Notes: generated by a model from the letters alone, not told the origin. A stretch of 64,000 nt of DNA from Medicago truncatula (GCF_003473485.1 NC_053044.1:28958091-29022090), one strand, 5' to 3'; counted from the stretch's first letter, positions 13,109-26,924 are shown. Numbers and translations are program-made.

Positions 13109-13658
13109 ATGTTGAGGAAGAAAATTATATCTCCTTCTATGGTTGTGATGGTTTTAGGCATGCTAGTAGCAACATTAGATGCACGCCAAATTGATGACGT
13201 GAGCTGCCCTTCGGCTCTTTTTTCCTTGTTGCCATGTCTGCCTTTTTTGCAGGGAGTTGGCCCTGCTACACCAACTAGTTATTGTTGTGCAGGAATAACT
13301 GATTTAAATCAAAAGGCTAACACCACTCAGATTCGGAGGGATGTGTGCAATTGTCTCAAACCGGCTGCATCAAGATTCGGAGTTAACCCAGATAGATTAA
13401 AACAACTACCAACTCTTTGCAACATTACTCTCAATGTTCCTTTTGATCCAAGCGTCGATTGCAACACGTAAGTTTTTCTTTCAAACTCGCACATATGCAT
13501 ACCTTGTTTTTTAAATAGAACGAGGTAAAACGGTGAATTCCTTATAATCTAACCTTACATCTCTTCTTGAAAATCACAAAACCTGATTATTATTTAACTT
13601 CTAGAACATTTTTATTTTGGTCTAATTTTTTTATTCTTTTTTGTGCAGGGTTCAATGA
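13109..13658 (+). CDS. Type I nsLTP, array copy 5
   Basis: Exons are 13109–13467 and 13649–13658, giving 122 residues. There are two replacements against the consensus: Leu9 to Pro inside the signal peptide, at the start of its hydrophobic stretch, and Ser97 to Leu directly after the Asp-Arg pair of the first pentapeptide. The proline could weaken the signal-peptide helix, but the hydrophobic core from residue 11 remains. Cysteines and splice sites are intact. It is sister to copy 3. Confidence 0.9.
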
Positions 13659-15987
13659 TTTGACAGAATGGGACTTGAAGACCATAAAGAAACATTGAAG
13701 ATTTACCAAGATAACAATAATTGTATCCATAAGAAAATTGAAAAATTGTACCAACCATTTAATGTTGGTTAACTTTTCTAAGTTTTATTATTAATTGGAA
13801 AAAAAATTATTACAACTTGTTTCATTGTTTTTAAGTTTAATATGATGTTTTAGAGATTAAATCGTAAAGAAAAAAACTACGAACATATAATTACATATAT
13901 TTCATAAACTTGAATGATAAAAATTCAAATAAAAAATATTAAAATAATATTTACACTACCTATATCAAGAGTTTTTACATTATCAATGAATCCAATTTGT
14001 TACATCATTAAAAATATTTGCCTTTAATCATACTTACTACTAAAGTCACATATATGATTTCTATCTGATTGGTTGACAATCTTAAACTTTATACACGGAT
14101 AGTGTATCAAATTAAGCTCTAATGATTAAAAGTTTTTTATTTTTTGACAAGTGATTAAAAGTTCTTGTTTAGTAGATTTTACATAAATAACCTTAACGAA
14201 AATTATTATTTTTCTAACTCTTTATCATGTTATTTTATTTTAACATTTTATGAGACTTAAAATATAGGTCAAGTTGTCTTGCCAAACAACAGGGACATAA
14301 ATATTTAAATCATCCATATGTTATAGATATGATCATTAAGATAACATAACATTGATATATGTCAGATTATAAATTGAAATTTCAAACCATTACCAAAGGT
14401 ATCTCCTAGTTTAAAGAAATCACGAACCTATATATAATTAGAATGATGAAATATCAACGAGACAAGACAATATTTCTTAATATTAGATCAATTCAACAAG
14501 TTAAAATAACGTTTAACACATATTCGTGATCGACATAATTAGACTTGAAAGGGTCTTTAAACCAGACGTCGGTGATGCAGAAATTAACATGACAACCAAC
14601 GTTTTAAGCAATACAACTACCCACCACCTCATCGATGGCGGTGGCTGCAGAATACTGTATAAGACGGAGGACCAACCCTTGAAAGGTTTCAAAAAATCCA
14701 TTGTTCCTAGATCCGGAAGATTGGAAGAAGGGTAAATATTAGGAGTTGAAAGAGAGCCACTTGGGGCGGTGAAAGGCCACATGAGGTATTCAAGCTGATT
14801 GCCACCTACGGACGAGTGGAGGTGGTGCGACGGTGACGCAAGCACACCACCCACACAAGAATCTACATGTTTGTGGAGATCTTTTGGATGTTGGGGAGAA
14901 TAAGAAGGGTGGTTTTTGGTGTGATACGGCGGTGGGTAAGGATGGAGAGAAAGAAGAGAGAGAAGAGAGAAGTGATTAATCATCTTTCAAAACACGCATA
15001 CCATGAGAAACATTTGAGTTAAGTATTTGACCAATAGGAATTTAATGATCTTGTTCACTAATTTCTTATATAACAACATCACGTAGAGAACGATTTTTTT
15101 TTGTTTGAAATTGAAATATACATGGTTTGAGTTTTTTTAATTATGGAAAATAATAACACATGAGGAGTTAGCTCAACAATAAGAACTTATTTTTATAGCC
15201 TTAAAGGCCGAAGTTTAAACCCCATATACGAAAACTTTAAATGGATGTTACAACCACCATTATAGACCCTTTCAAAAGAAACCCACCACTATAGACAATA
15301 CTTACCCAAATTAAATTTTTAAAAGAAAATAAAAAAATTAGTTCTATTAAAATTTATAGATAGAATTGTAAAATTTCTATAAATTTCATCCTATTAAAAA
15401 AATATTTTATTTTTAAAAATATATTTAATTGGAATTATAATTTTATAAAAGTAGTACATTTTCTATTTTATAGTACTTTAAAAACTATTAATCTTTACAT
15501 GATGAGAAACTAAAAAAAATACAACGCAAAGATTATAATATTAACTAACAATATCCTTTCAGATAACCGAACAATGAGTTAATAAGAGATATCGCAATCC
15601 ATCTATCTTCGATGATTAAATGATATACTATAACTAACAAGATTAACATGACAAAACGTGGGAACAGAATAAAAAAAAAACTACTTTAAAAAGAATTTCG
15701 AGTACATTATTTTCTTACAATTTTTTATAGTAAGAATTGATTGTCTTTATTATAAGTTTGACCAAGAAAATTGAAGGTCAAAACATTTCCCTTTTATATA
15801 AGAATAATAAGGAATAAAATATGAAATCAATAACAAGACTTTTTTAACATTAAAAATAAACAAAAAATTTAAAGAGTTACTAAAAAAATCGTAACAGGTT
15901 TTGCATATAAATTAAGGCATACTTGCAGAGTCCAGTCATTCTAAACATCCACAAAAACATCATACACATACAAATATTTAAATTAAA

Positions 15988-16537
15988 ATGTTGAGGAAGC
16001 AAATTATATCTCTTTCTATGGTTGTGATGGTTTTAGGCATGCTAGTAGCAACATTAGATGCACGCCAAATTGATGACGTGAGCTGCTCTTCGGCTCTTTT
16101 TTCCTTGTTGCCATGTCTGCCTTTTTTGCAGGGAGTTGGCCCTGCTACACCAACTAGTTATTGTTGTGCAGGAATAACTGATTTAAATCAAAAGGCTAAC
16201 ACCACTCAGATTCGGAGGGATGTGTGCAATTGTCTCAAACCGGCTGCATCAAGATTCGGAGTTAACCCAGATAGATCAAAACAACTACCAACTCTTTGCA
16301 ACATTACTCTCAATGTTCCTTTTGATCCAAGCGTCGATTGCAACACGTAAGTTTTTCTTTCAAACTCGCACATATGCATACCTTGTTTTTTAAATGGAAC
16401 GAGGTAAAACGGTGAATTCCTTATAATCTAACCTTACATCTCTCCATGAAACGCACAAAACCTGATTATTATTTAATTTCTAGAACATTTTTATTTTGGT
16501 CTAATTTTTTTATTCATTTTTGTGCAGGGTTCAATGA
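15988..16537 (+). CDS. Type I nsLTP, array copy 6
   Basis: Exons are 15988–16346 and 16528–16537, 122 residues. It carries Gln for Lys at residue 5 and Ser for Pro at residue 34, next to the first cysteine. The upstream region shares variants (GAGTTAATAAGAGATATCG) with units 7–9, which groups it with the right-hand part of the array. Its 3' flank ends at a SIRE-type retrotransposon inserted about 750 bp downstream of the stop codon. The gene itself is untouched. Confidence 0.91.
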
Positions 16538-17282
16538 TTTGACAAAATGGGACTTGAAGACCATAAAGAAACATTGAAGATTTACCAAGATAACAATAAT
16601 TGTATCCATAAGAAAATTGAAAAATTGTACCAACCATTTAATGTTGGTTAACTTTTCTAAGTTTTATTATTAATTGGAAAAAAAATTATTACAACTTGTT
16701 TCATTGTTTTTAAGTTTAATATGATGTTTTAGAGATTAAATCGTAAAGAAAAAAACTACGAACATATAATTACATATATTTCATAAACTTGAATGATAAA
16801 AATTCAAATAAAAAATATTAAAATAATATTTACACTACCTATATCAAGAGTTTTTACATTATCAATTAATCCAGTTTGTTACATCATTAAAAATATTTGC
16901 CTTTAATCATACTTACTACTAAAGTCACATATATGATTTCTATCTGATTGGTTGACAATCTTAAACTTTATACACGGATAGTGTATCAAATTAAGCTCTA
17001 ATGATTAAAAGTTTTTTATTTTTTGACAAGTGATTAAAAGTTCTTGTTTAGTAGATTTTACATAAATAACCTTAACGAAAATTATTATTTTTCTAACTCT
17101 TTATCATGTTATTTTATTTTAACATTTTATGAGACTTAAAATATAGGTCAAGTTGTCTTGCCAAACAACAGGGACATAAATATTTAAATCATCCATATGT
17201 TATAGATATGATCATTAAGATAACATAACATTGATATATGTCAGATTATAAATTGAAATTTCAAACCATTACCAAAGGTATC

Positions 17283-18889
17283 TGAAGTAGCAATAAACGT
17301 CACAAGAAAGGGGGGGTTTGAATTGTGACCCTTTTAAAATTTATTCCTGAAACTTAAATAAGTATATAAGCTCAAGAAAAATTCTTGGTTAGTGTTAAGT
17401 GAGTAATAATAAAATATTATAATATTAAGACTAGAGAACTCTGGATAATGAAATAAATACAAGGACCAGAAAGTTCTGGAATAAAATACTGAAATAAATA
17501 AAGCAGTAAAGGACCAGAAAACTCTGGATATAGAACTGAAATAAATAAAGCAGTAAAGGACCAGAAAACTCTGGATATATATAACTGAAATAAATAAAGC
17601 GATAAAGGACCAGAGAACTCTGGAGATATTAAGAATAAAATAAATAGGACCAGAAAGTTCTGGATAATTATTAAGTAGTAGGTTAATTATTTAGTTTTAG
17701 TTTAAGGACCAGAGCACTCTGGAAAATTAATATAGTTAGTTATAGGTTATATGTGACGGCCAGAAATTAAGAGATGAGAGAAGAGAGAACACAAGAGAAT
17801 TTATCCTGGTTCGCCTAACCGGCTACGTCCAGTCCCCACACTACGTGTGAGATTATCCACTATAGTATCCTGCTATCAGAAACTTCTTAATAGCACTATA
17901 ATATGTTGATCACACCAGATCAGTCCGTTACACTCTGTATTATCAACCTCAGCAGGCTTCTACGATTCTTGATCACACAAGAAAAGTTCTATCTCAAACT
18001 ATTAAGCCCAATAGACTTGAGATCTAAATACACTTTGTGTTTGTAAGAGAGTTTATGTTGTGGATCCTATTTTCTCAACACTTGTATGAGATTATGATAA
18101 AACAAACTTAAAAGATTATGATCCAAATCTAGTGAAAGAGTAGAAGTTTGTTTGTTTGTTGTAGTTGAAGAGCTTGTGAATATTCTAATTGATATTCACG
18201 TGAGAGAGATTTTATTTTGCTTTGAGAGAGTATGATAATCTTGTTTGTAAGCTCTTGAGAATTAACAAGGATGTGTGCTTGTATTTATAGAAGCCTTTGT
18301 CTTGAAGCTTGACAGACAAATACAGCTGTGTTGTCCTTTCCAAAAACAGCCCATATGCTTGTGTTTTTGTAGCTTGGCGCGCAAGGATACTCAAAAAGGA
18401 AACCTTTGTGAGTTGCAGAATGTTCTTCAGACATTCTTTGAGTTCCAGCTGTTTGGGAAAGAGTACATACGCGTGACTGTAGGCCAGCTGTGATATGGTG
18501 GCATTAGGATGACATCCTTATCTTGTTGTACCTTTACCAGAACATCCTTTAGAACGTTCTTCTTGTGTAGGCTTAGATTGTTTCTTCTTTCTTCTAAGAC
18601 TCACGTGAGCCTTTGAATATTCCTTTTGTTGCAAAAGTTTTTTTATCCTCTTTTGGTGAGACAAAGGGAATATTGTATTCTTCCTTTCAATGATGTAGCA
18701 GAAAGTATATGTGTGTCTTTTTGCTCTTTTGCTTTGATGAGATTATTTATAAGCTTAGAATGTTCTTCTCTTTAACAAGAACATTCTTCATGAAACATTT
18801 CTCACAAAACATATTAGTAGATAACAAGTTAAAAACTATAGAATGTTTGTGATCTTTAAAACATCAAATAATGGATTTTGTTCTCAACA
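17283..18889 (-). repeat. LTR of the SIRE-type element (3' LTR by element orientation)
   Basis: The 1607-bp LTR is nearly the same as 26939–28546. At 17430–17721 it holds seven copies of a short imperfect palindrome (CCAGAAAGTTCTGG, CCAGAAAACTCTGG and variants) in a repeated context with GAAATAAATAAAGC. The other end is rich in AGAATGTTCTTC-like motifs. Confidence 0.95.
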
Positions 18890-18903
18890 ATCTCCCCCTT
18901 TTT
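18890..18903 (-). other. Polypurine tract of the SIRE-type element, with two upstream look-alikes
   Basis: The minus strand reads AAAAAGGGGGAGAT directly before the 3' LTR, as expected for the plus-strand primer. Similar GGGGGAG tracts occur at about 18990–19000 and 19310–19320, within 430 bp. Confidence 0.8.
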
Positions 18904-19352
18904 GATGATGACAAACATTTATAATTTGTTTTTAATTTTGATATTAGAAATTGAGATTTTGATAATATTGTGAAATAATTTTATCAATAGCTCCCCCTCA
19001 ATTTTAGCATTCAAGATCTTTTTAATAACTTGAGAATATATGCAATAATGAACCAGAATATAATTTCATTCATTTATAGAGATCATGATACATTTTTCAA
19101 GTTCATATATGATTGAAATATCAAAATAACATAAGATAGCAAAATAGCATAAAGACAAAATATATAAGTTCATAATACAGAAGTACATGGCATAATGATA
19201 CAAGGCAGCAACACATTTTAAGAAGCAACCAGCAACCTACAGTTATGTCCTTGTATGCATTTAGTGCAAAGCAATATCATTCCAAAGACAAAAGTACTTC
19301 TATTATTTTCTCCCCCTTTGTCACATAAAAAAGGAGGGAATGCATCAGAAAA

Positions 19353-21650
19353 TCAAGATGATGGAGAAGACACATCTGATGAGGATGATGCTGAAGGAAC
19401 AGGCATAGGGATAGCAGGAGGTGGAGGAAATGGATTTGCCATTGGCGCATCAACACCCCATTTTGCAGCAAGACTTGTATACCACTGCCTAAGCAATGTC
19501 CTTTCCATGGAATCATACACAATATGATTCATAATACCATGCAGAGATTCAAACATTTTAAGAATATCTTTCCTAATCCTTCTAATGTTTTTCTCAGTTT
19601 TTGACCTCTTAGGAGGGTGCTCATTCATTGAAGGAGGAAGAGAAGCTCCAGTCAAGACATTAAAAGAAGGAGATGCAGATTGCAAAGGAACAGATGAATC
19701 ATAGAAGGGTGGATCCGCAAAAAATTTATCAATTGATTCTGAGCGAAAGAGAGCTGAATAATTGTGCCTTGGTGGAGAGACAAAGATAGGAGCAGCAACA
19801 TAAAGTTTGTTTGCTGGAGCAGCTTCTTCAAAAAAGCTTTTCATTTCATTCAAGTCTTGAAATTTAGGAAGAATGGGATTTTTGGCAAAGTTGTCTAACA
19901 ACTTAGCATGTTCTTGTGAAACAGGAGAACATTCTCTATGAGTAGTGGTTTCATTTTGGAGACATTTCAAAAGATGTTCTATAGAGATAGGGCTTTTTCT
20001 TTTGAGACCATGAGATTGAGACTGATTCACAACAGGGGTAATGAATGAGTCAGGTTTAGTTTTCATTTGGTGGACATTTTTGGGTCCAAAAGTTGAGATT
20101 TTGAAGCTAGATATCTCATCATGCAGAGGGATTTCAAGTAACCTAAAGATTTTGGAGAGGGCCATTCCATATGGAACAGTGCCTGTTTTAATTGTGGAGT
20201 TAGCAGCAATCATCATATTTTTGAGAATGATGAAAGGGAGATTAACTTGTTCTCTAGTGAACATGTGATAAATCAACAAAATATCATTGTGTGAGATATG
20301 ATTAAAAGGGCCACTTTTAGGAAGGAAACTATTGTGACACATATTGGCAAGAATTTGTGGAATGTGCAACAAATTTGAACAAGAAAGATCAGTTGCATTT
20401 GGTTTGTAGATAGTGTCAAAAACAACATTACGATTTAGATGAAGTACATCATACCAATCATCACCAAACACAACTGGACCCTCTAGAGGAATGTTTAACA
20501 ATTTAGAGATTGTTTCTAAATTAATTTCTACTTTGACTCCCGTAATGTGAGAAATGATCACATTTTTGTCTGGATAACATTCGGCCATACAATAGAAAGC
20601 TTGAACAGCTTCTGGATAATATTTTTCCCTAATTTGAAGAAAAGGAACCCAACCTAGAGCATCAGGGTATTGTTTAACAAAGATTTCAGCATCTTCTAAT
20701 TTTTGAAAATCAAAATAACGACCTACCCCAACGGGTCTAGAGGACCATTTGTCAAAGAAGTTTTTGGTTAAATCAGGATCAATTAGAGGAATAAACTTAG
20801 ACCTAGACACAGATAGATTATGAGTTTTACCCCTTTTTGAAACTGACTGTTTGATCTGAGAAGGTTCTGAGTCTATAGTTAGCTTCCTCTTTCCTTTGTT
20901 CCTGGTACGAGAGCTTCCCAGAGAACGTTCTTGAGCAGCTGGAACTTCTTCTTTGTCTTCTTGTTTCGAAGGAGATTTCGGGATTTCTTTTAGAGTTTCG
21001 ATTGGAGAAGGGGGTTTATCAGAGGCAGCGGTTGGTTCAACTTCCACAAAATCATCCTGATTTTGCAGCGATTTGTTTTCCCCATTTGTAGGTGGATTAG
21101 TTGTTTCCGGATTTTCAGGGAGAGAAGCGGTTTTCTGAAGAGAAGAGTTAGGGTTTGGCTGTTGAGAAGAGTAAGCATTTTCTCCATCTGAGTCACTTAT
21201 CTCATGGATAGTGTTGTCTATTTCCCCCGTTTTCTTGGTTCCTCTTGCTAATAATAGCCTGGAAGATCTTCTTCGCAGTGATGGAGCTGAGTTTGCCTTC
21301 TTTGCCTTAGTCTTAAGGTGAGGAGGAGTTTGATTCAAGTTGGGGGCCGTAGCTTGGAATAATGGTGGTAGAATGAATTTTAAAGGATCAACTTCTTCTG
21401 GAAGAGAGAGTTTTGTTGGAGAAGTTTTGGAAGAAGGTTCTTCAATGGTTTTGGGGTTTTGAATTTTTGGTTTGTTTAGAGGTGAAGTGTGAGTAATAGT
21501 TTGAGGTGGAGTTTGTTCTGAGGATTCTGGTGAGATGGGTGGTTGGTTGGTCGGAGAAGATGGTGGTGACGGTGGTGAAGGGGAACGAGGAGGAGAAGGT
21601 GATGGTGAGGGAGTTCTAAAGTTAGCATGGTTTCCCTTAGTTCTAGCCAT
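19353..21650 (-). CDS. Extra 3' ORF of the SIRE-type element, 765 residues
   Basis: A single open frame between pol and the 3' LTR, the place of the env-like or extra ORF in SIRE/Maximus elements. Residues 1–60 are Pro/Ser-rich; a long low-complexity acidic and basic region follows to about 260. About 285–520 is a globular part starting with Phe-Asp-Lys-Trp and containing Tyr-Phe-Asp-Phe, similar to what databases call a putative plant transposon protein domain. The C-end is again Pro/Ser-rich. I see no clear membrane segment that would make it an envelope protein. Its role is unknown. Confidence 0.75.
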   Translation of the reverse strand: MARTKGNHANFRTPSPSPSPPRSPSPPSPPSSPTNQPPISPESSEQTPPQTITHTSPLNKPKIQNPKTIEEPSSKTSPTKLSLPEEVDPLKFILPPLFQATAPNLNQTPPHLKTKAKKANSAPSLRRRSSRLLLARGTKKTGEIDNTIHEISDSDGENAYSSQQPNPNSSLQKTASLPENPETTNPPTNGENKSLQNQDDFVEVEPTAASDKPPSPIETLKEIPKSPSKQEDKEEVPAAQERSLGSSRTRNKGKRKLTIDSEPSQIKQSVSKRGKTHNLSVSRSKFIPLIDPDLTKNFFDKWSSRPVGVGRYFDFQKLEDAEIFVKQYPDALGWVPFLQIREKYYPEAVQAFYCMAECYPDKNVIISHITGVKVEINLETISKLLNIPLEGPVVFGDDWYDVLHLNRNVVFDTIYKPNATDLSCSNLLHIPQILANMCHNSFLPKSGPFNHISHNDILLIYHMFTREQVNLPFIILKNMMIAANSTIKTGTVPYGMALSKIFRLLEIPLHDEISSFKISTFGPKNVHQMKTKPDSFITPVVNQSQSHGLKRKSPISIEHLLKCLQNETTTHRECSPVSQEHAKLLDNFAKNPILPKFQDLNEMKSFFEEAAPANKLYVAAPIFVSPPRHNYSALFRSESIDKFFADPPFYDSSVPLQSASPSFNVLTGASLPPSMNEHPPKRSKTEKNIRRIRKDILKMFESLHGIMNHIVYDSMERTLLRQWYTSLAAKWGVDAPMANPFPPPPAIPMPVPSASSSSDVSSPSS

Positions 21651-22162
21651 GATCTTTGATGAGTGTTGGTTTGATTTTTCTTGAAAATGAAAGTAGGTTT
21701 TATAGAGAAGATGAAGAGGTGGTGTTTTAGTTTTATGGTGGTTTAGAGAAGAGAAGCTGTTTTCCGTGAATAGAGAGGGAAGAAGGAAAATGATTTGATT
21801 GAAAGTGGTTTTGGGGGCAAGAGAGAGATAGGTGGGCCAGACTCTAATGATGTGATTAGCATCATTTTGGTGTTGGGAAGAGAAAAGTAGAGCTAATGAT
21901 CAAATTAGTTAGTCTAACTAGAGCAACTAAACATATTTGAGCGTAAGTCCCAAGCACACACATAATCACAAGAATATTCTTAGAGTGTTCTTTTTAATTT
22001 TTATGAGGATTTTGAATGATATTTAATTTTTCTTTAATAAAATTAAATCTATCCTCTACTAGAGGTTTTGTGAATATGTCTGCTAATTGATTTTCAGTGT
22101 CAACAAAGATTAATTCAATTTCCTTTTTATTCACATGATCTCTAATAAAATGATGTTTTATT

Positions 22163-25100
22163 TCAATATGCTTTGATCTTGAATGTTGAATGGGATTTTT
22201 TTGATAAATTTATAGCACTTGTATTATCACAAAATACTGGAATATTTGTGTACCTTATTGAGAAATCTTCGAGTTGATTTCTTATCCATAATACCTGAGA
22301 GCAACAGTTTGCTGCTGACACGTATTCTGCTTCAGTGGTTGATAGAGCGATTGTGTTTTGTTTTCTACATGACCAACTGATAAGTGCTTTTCCGAGAAAC
22401 TGACATGTACCACTTGTACTTTTTCTTTCAATTTTATCTCCGGCATAGTCAGCATCGCAATAAGCTATCAAGTCAAAACAGGAACCTTTTCTATACCAAA
22501 GGCCAAGATCAGTAGTACCAACTAGATATCTAAAAATTCTTTTTACAGCAGTTAAATGAGATTCTCTAGGAGATGTTTGAAAACGTGCACATAATCCAAC
22601 TGCAAAGACAATATCTAGTCTACTTGCAGTTAAGTACAACAGAGACCCAATCATGCCTCTGTATTCTTTTTCAGAAATAGTTTTTCCATTTTCATCTTTG
22701 TCTAAACTCGAAGATGGATGCATGGGAGTTACCATTATTTTAGCTTCATTCATTTTATATTTTTTGAGAAGATCTTTAATATATTTTTCTTGACAAATAA
22801 ATATTCCATTTGATTCTTGTTTAATTTGTAAACCAAGAAAAAATCTTAATTCTCCCATCATACTCATTTCAAATTCACTTTGCATGAGACCGGAAAATTC
22901 TTCACACATTTTTTCATCGGTTGACCCAAATATAATGTCGTCAACATATATTTGAACGATTAGAAAATTTGCTTTATTGTCTTTTCTAAAAAGAGTGGTA
23001 TCAATTTTTCCTCTAGAAAAATTATTTTTGATTAAAAATGTACTTAACCTTTCATACCAAGCTCGAGGAGCTTGCTTTAGGCCATATAGTGCTTTTGTTA
23101 GTTTAAAAACATGATGAGGTTTATTTGTGTTTTCAAAGCCGGGAGGTTGGTGTACGTAAACCTCTTCATTCAAAAATCCATTTAGAAAGGCGCTTTTAAC
23201 ATCCATTTGAAAAAGTTTAATATTTTTATGAGATGCATATGCAAGAAGAATACGAATTGCTTCTAACCTTGCAACTGGAGCAAATGTTTCATCATAGTCT
23301 ATACCTTCCTGTTGATTATATCCTTGTGCAACAAGTCTGGCTTTATTTCTGATGACTTTTCCTTCTTCATCTAATTTGTTTCTGAAGACCCATCTTGTTC
23401 CAATTACAGCTTTATCTTTAGGTTTGGAAACAAGAGTCCATACCTCATTTTTTTCGAATTGAGAAAGTTCTTCTTTCATGGCATTTATCCATGATTCTTC
23501 ACATATTGCTTCTTTTATATTTTTTGGTTCAATATGTGATATCATTGCCATATTGTTCATGAAAGATCGTCTTGTTCTTATTCCATCAGATGTATCTCCA
23601 ATGATTTGTTCAGGAGGATGATCACCTATGGTCTTCCAACTTTTTGGAAGTGGTTGTGGAGAATGTTCTTGATCATCTTCAATTTCTTTTTGAGGAGTTT
23701 CTTCTTCATCTTCTTTGTTAGTTATTAAATCATCGAATTCATCAAAGACAACATGCATACTAATTTCCATAGTTTGGTTTTTTAGGTTAAAGATTCTGTA
23801 TCCTCGGGAATTTGTTGCATATCCTAGAAATATTCCTTTATCTGATTTTGAATCGAAATTTCCTAGGTTTTCTTTATCATTTAAAATATAACAATAACAA
23901 CCAAAAATGTGAAAATAAGAGATGTTTGGTTTTTTATTTTTCCAGAGTTCATATGGGGTTTTGTTTAAAATTTTTCTAATAGAGACACGACTTATAATAT
24001 AGCAAGAAGTATTTATGGCTTCAGCCCAAAAGTATTTTTCTACATTTGATTCACTTATCATTGTTCTTGCCATTTCTTGTAGTGTTCTATTTTTTCTCTC
24101 AACGACTCCGTTTTGTTGAGGGGTTCTTGCGCATGAAAAATTGTGGGTTATTCCTTTTTCATCGAAGAAGTTTTTAAAGAAAGCATTTTCAAATTCTCCT
24201 CCATGATCACTTTTTACAGAAATGATTTTTGATTCTTTTTCATTTTGAACTAATATGCAAAAGGTTTTAAATGCTTCAAAAGCTTCATCTTTATGTTTTA
24301 AAAATAACACCCATGTATATCTGGAAAAATCATCAACAATAACAAATCCATATTGTTTTCCACTTAAGCTTGCTGTTCTCACAGGGCCAAATAAGTCTAT
24401 GTGAAGAAGTTCGAGAGGTCTTTGAGTAGAGATATCATTTATAGGTTTAAAACTACTTTTGACTTGTTTTCCTCTTGTGCATGCTTCACATATTTTATCT
24501 TTTTCATAACTTATTTTTGGAAGCCCTCTAACTAGATCAAGTTGGGAAATTTTTGAAATAGTTTTCATACTTACATGTCCAGCTCTTTTGTGCCAAATCC
24601 ATTTGTCTTTTTCAAAACCCATAAAACATGATTCAGCTGGAAGATCATCTAGGTATAAAACATATAAGTTTTTTATTCTAAAACCAGTAAAGAAAATTTT
24701 TCCCGAGGATGTTTGTTTTACTTCACATATGTTAGGTTTAAAATTGACTTCAAAACCACTATAATTGACTTATGCTTAGCAGATTGTGTTTTAATCCTTC
24801 AACATATTGAACATTTTCGATTTTAGCAGTATTTTTCTTACCAATAACACCTTTACCTTTGATTTGACCTTTATCATTATTTCCAAAGGTCACCAGTCCT
24901 CCTTCTTTCTTTTCGAAGGAGATGAAACATTGTTTATCCCCTGTCATTTGCCTTGAACAGCCACTGTCCAAGTACCATGGCTTTTTCTTTTCATCTTGAG
25001 AAGATTCCTGCATTTTGAGTTAGTTGTTCCTTAGGTACCCATGATGTCGTGGGTCCTTTGTGGTTAGTTTTCTTAAGCTCAAGATTTTTAATCTTGAAAA

Positions 25101-26897
25101 AACAATTTATTTCTAAGTGACCCATTCTTTTGCAATATAAACATTCTTTTCTTTTTAGTTTGATAGATCGTTCTTGAGAATGTTCTGGGTTCATTTTATG
25201 AGAATGTTGTGTTTCTCTTATCTTATAGAAACAACTTCTTTCAAGGTGTCCATTCTTGTTACAAAAAGAACATTTCATTTTTTCTTTTTCAGGTATAAAG
25301 AAGTTTTCATACATTTTTTTTATTTTTAGAAACATCAAAACCTAAACCAGCTTTATCAAATATTCCTACTTGAGAACCCATAATATTTTGAAATGTTTCA
25401 GTTGATTTTATAAAATGAGTAAGGTCGTTTCTAAGTTCTTTAACTTCAATTTTTAGCAAATTATTTTCAGTAACTCTAGAAGTTTCTGGAAATTTATTAT
25501 TGCTTAGATTTTTTATTTTTTTCGGTTGCTTTAAAGTATGAGTCTTGCAAACTTTGAATGATTTTCTTTTGATCATCGTTCAAGGTTTGAAGTTTTTCTT
25601 TTTCCTCTTTCATCTCAAAAATTTCTTTTTGTAGAGAATGACATTTGTTTGTTAAGAAATTTCAGTCGAATAATAGACTATCAATTGTACTTTCTAGATT
25701 TTTATTTATAAGTGATTTGTTAATAATAATTTGTTCTTCGTTATCTATAGGAAAGTCTAAAAGAGGTTCGTCAAAGAGAAATACATCATCGTTATCTGAG
25801 TTTGCCATTAGACAGATGTTTGCTTCATCATCTTCTTATTTTGGTTCTTCAAGATCATCCCATGTAAACATGGATTTTGAGTATGGTGATTTCCTTTGAC
25901 TCTTTTTGTTTAATAGGCATTCATTTTTGTAATGTCCTTGTTTGTTGCATCCATAGCAGATTACTTGACTTTTGTCTATATCTCCTTTAGGATTTTCTCT
26001 TCTATTTGGAAAGTATCTTTCTATTTGATCTCTTCTTCTAATCATTCTTTGAATTTTCTTTGTGATGAGTGCTAGTTCATCTTCTGCTTCTCCTTGAATG
26101 ATTTCTTCTTCCTCAGTTTCTTTAATTTCTTCATTTTGTGTGGGTGAAACTTCTTGGTCGTTTTGAGAAGCTTTGAGAGCAATCATTTTACCTTTTCTTA
26201 TTGGTTTATCTTCTTGAAGTAATGTCTCATGAGCTTTTAGCGATCCAATGAGATCTTCAAGAGCTAAAGTGTTTAGGTCTTTAGCTTGAGTGATTGCCGT
26301 AACCATGGGTCTCCATTGAGTTGGAAGACATCTTAGTATTTTTCTTATTCTGTCGTGGGTAGAATAAGTTTTTCCAAGTGATCTTAGTTCATTTACTATA
26401 GATGTGAATCTAGAGTACATTTCATCAATGTTTTCATCTTCAATCATTTCAAAGATTTCAAACTTTCTCACACCAATGTCAATTCTTGTTTCTTTAACAT
26501 GGCTTGTTCCTTCATGATGGACTTTGAGAGTATCCCACACCTTTTTTGCAGTATCACATTCATCAACTCTTTCACTTTTTTCCATGCTTAGTGCACATGA
26601 TAGAAAGAGTCGAGCTTTAGAATTTAAGAGTATTTTTTCTTTATCTTCTCTTGTCCATGATGCTTCTGGTGTAATTACTTTTGTTTTAGTAATATCATCA
26701 GTTGTCATTGGTACATGATTCCCATCTGTTATTATTTTCCACATATCCACATCTTGGGATCTTAGGAACAGTTCCATTTTTCCTTTCCAGTAGTAATAGT
26801 TTTTTCCATTAAAATATGGTGGTCTGGAACATGAGAGACCTTCTGGTATGTATTTTTCTTTTGACATTGCTTCTTTCTGAATCTTTTTCTCTAACAC
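22163..26897 (-). pseudogene. gag–pol region of the SIRE-type element (broken)
   Basis: Reading on the minus strand from the primer-binding site: gag with a CCHC zinc knuckle (CYGCNKQGHYKNEC, near 25940), two further CCHC knuckles (near 25150–25290), an aspartic protease with Asp-Ser-Gly-Cys (near 24960), the GAG-pre-integrase and integrase core (near 24000–24600), a reverse transcriptase with Tyr-Val-Asp-Asp (near 22950) and RNase H (near 22200–22500). The order protease–integrase–RT is that of Ty1/copia. It is broken in about four or five places and is recorded here as a fossil. Confidence 0.9.
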
Positions 26898-26924
26898 GTG
26901 TCAAGTGTTTTCTTTTAGAGCCGG

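Noticed and set aside
17430-17721. CRISPR-like array
   Set aside because: Repeats are short palindromes with similar spacers in a plant LTR, present twice because the LTR is duplicated.
18275-18493. 72-codon ORF and its opposite-strand partner, also at 27931–28149
   Set aside because: They are inside the SIRE-type LTRs; duplication explains their conservation.
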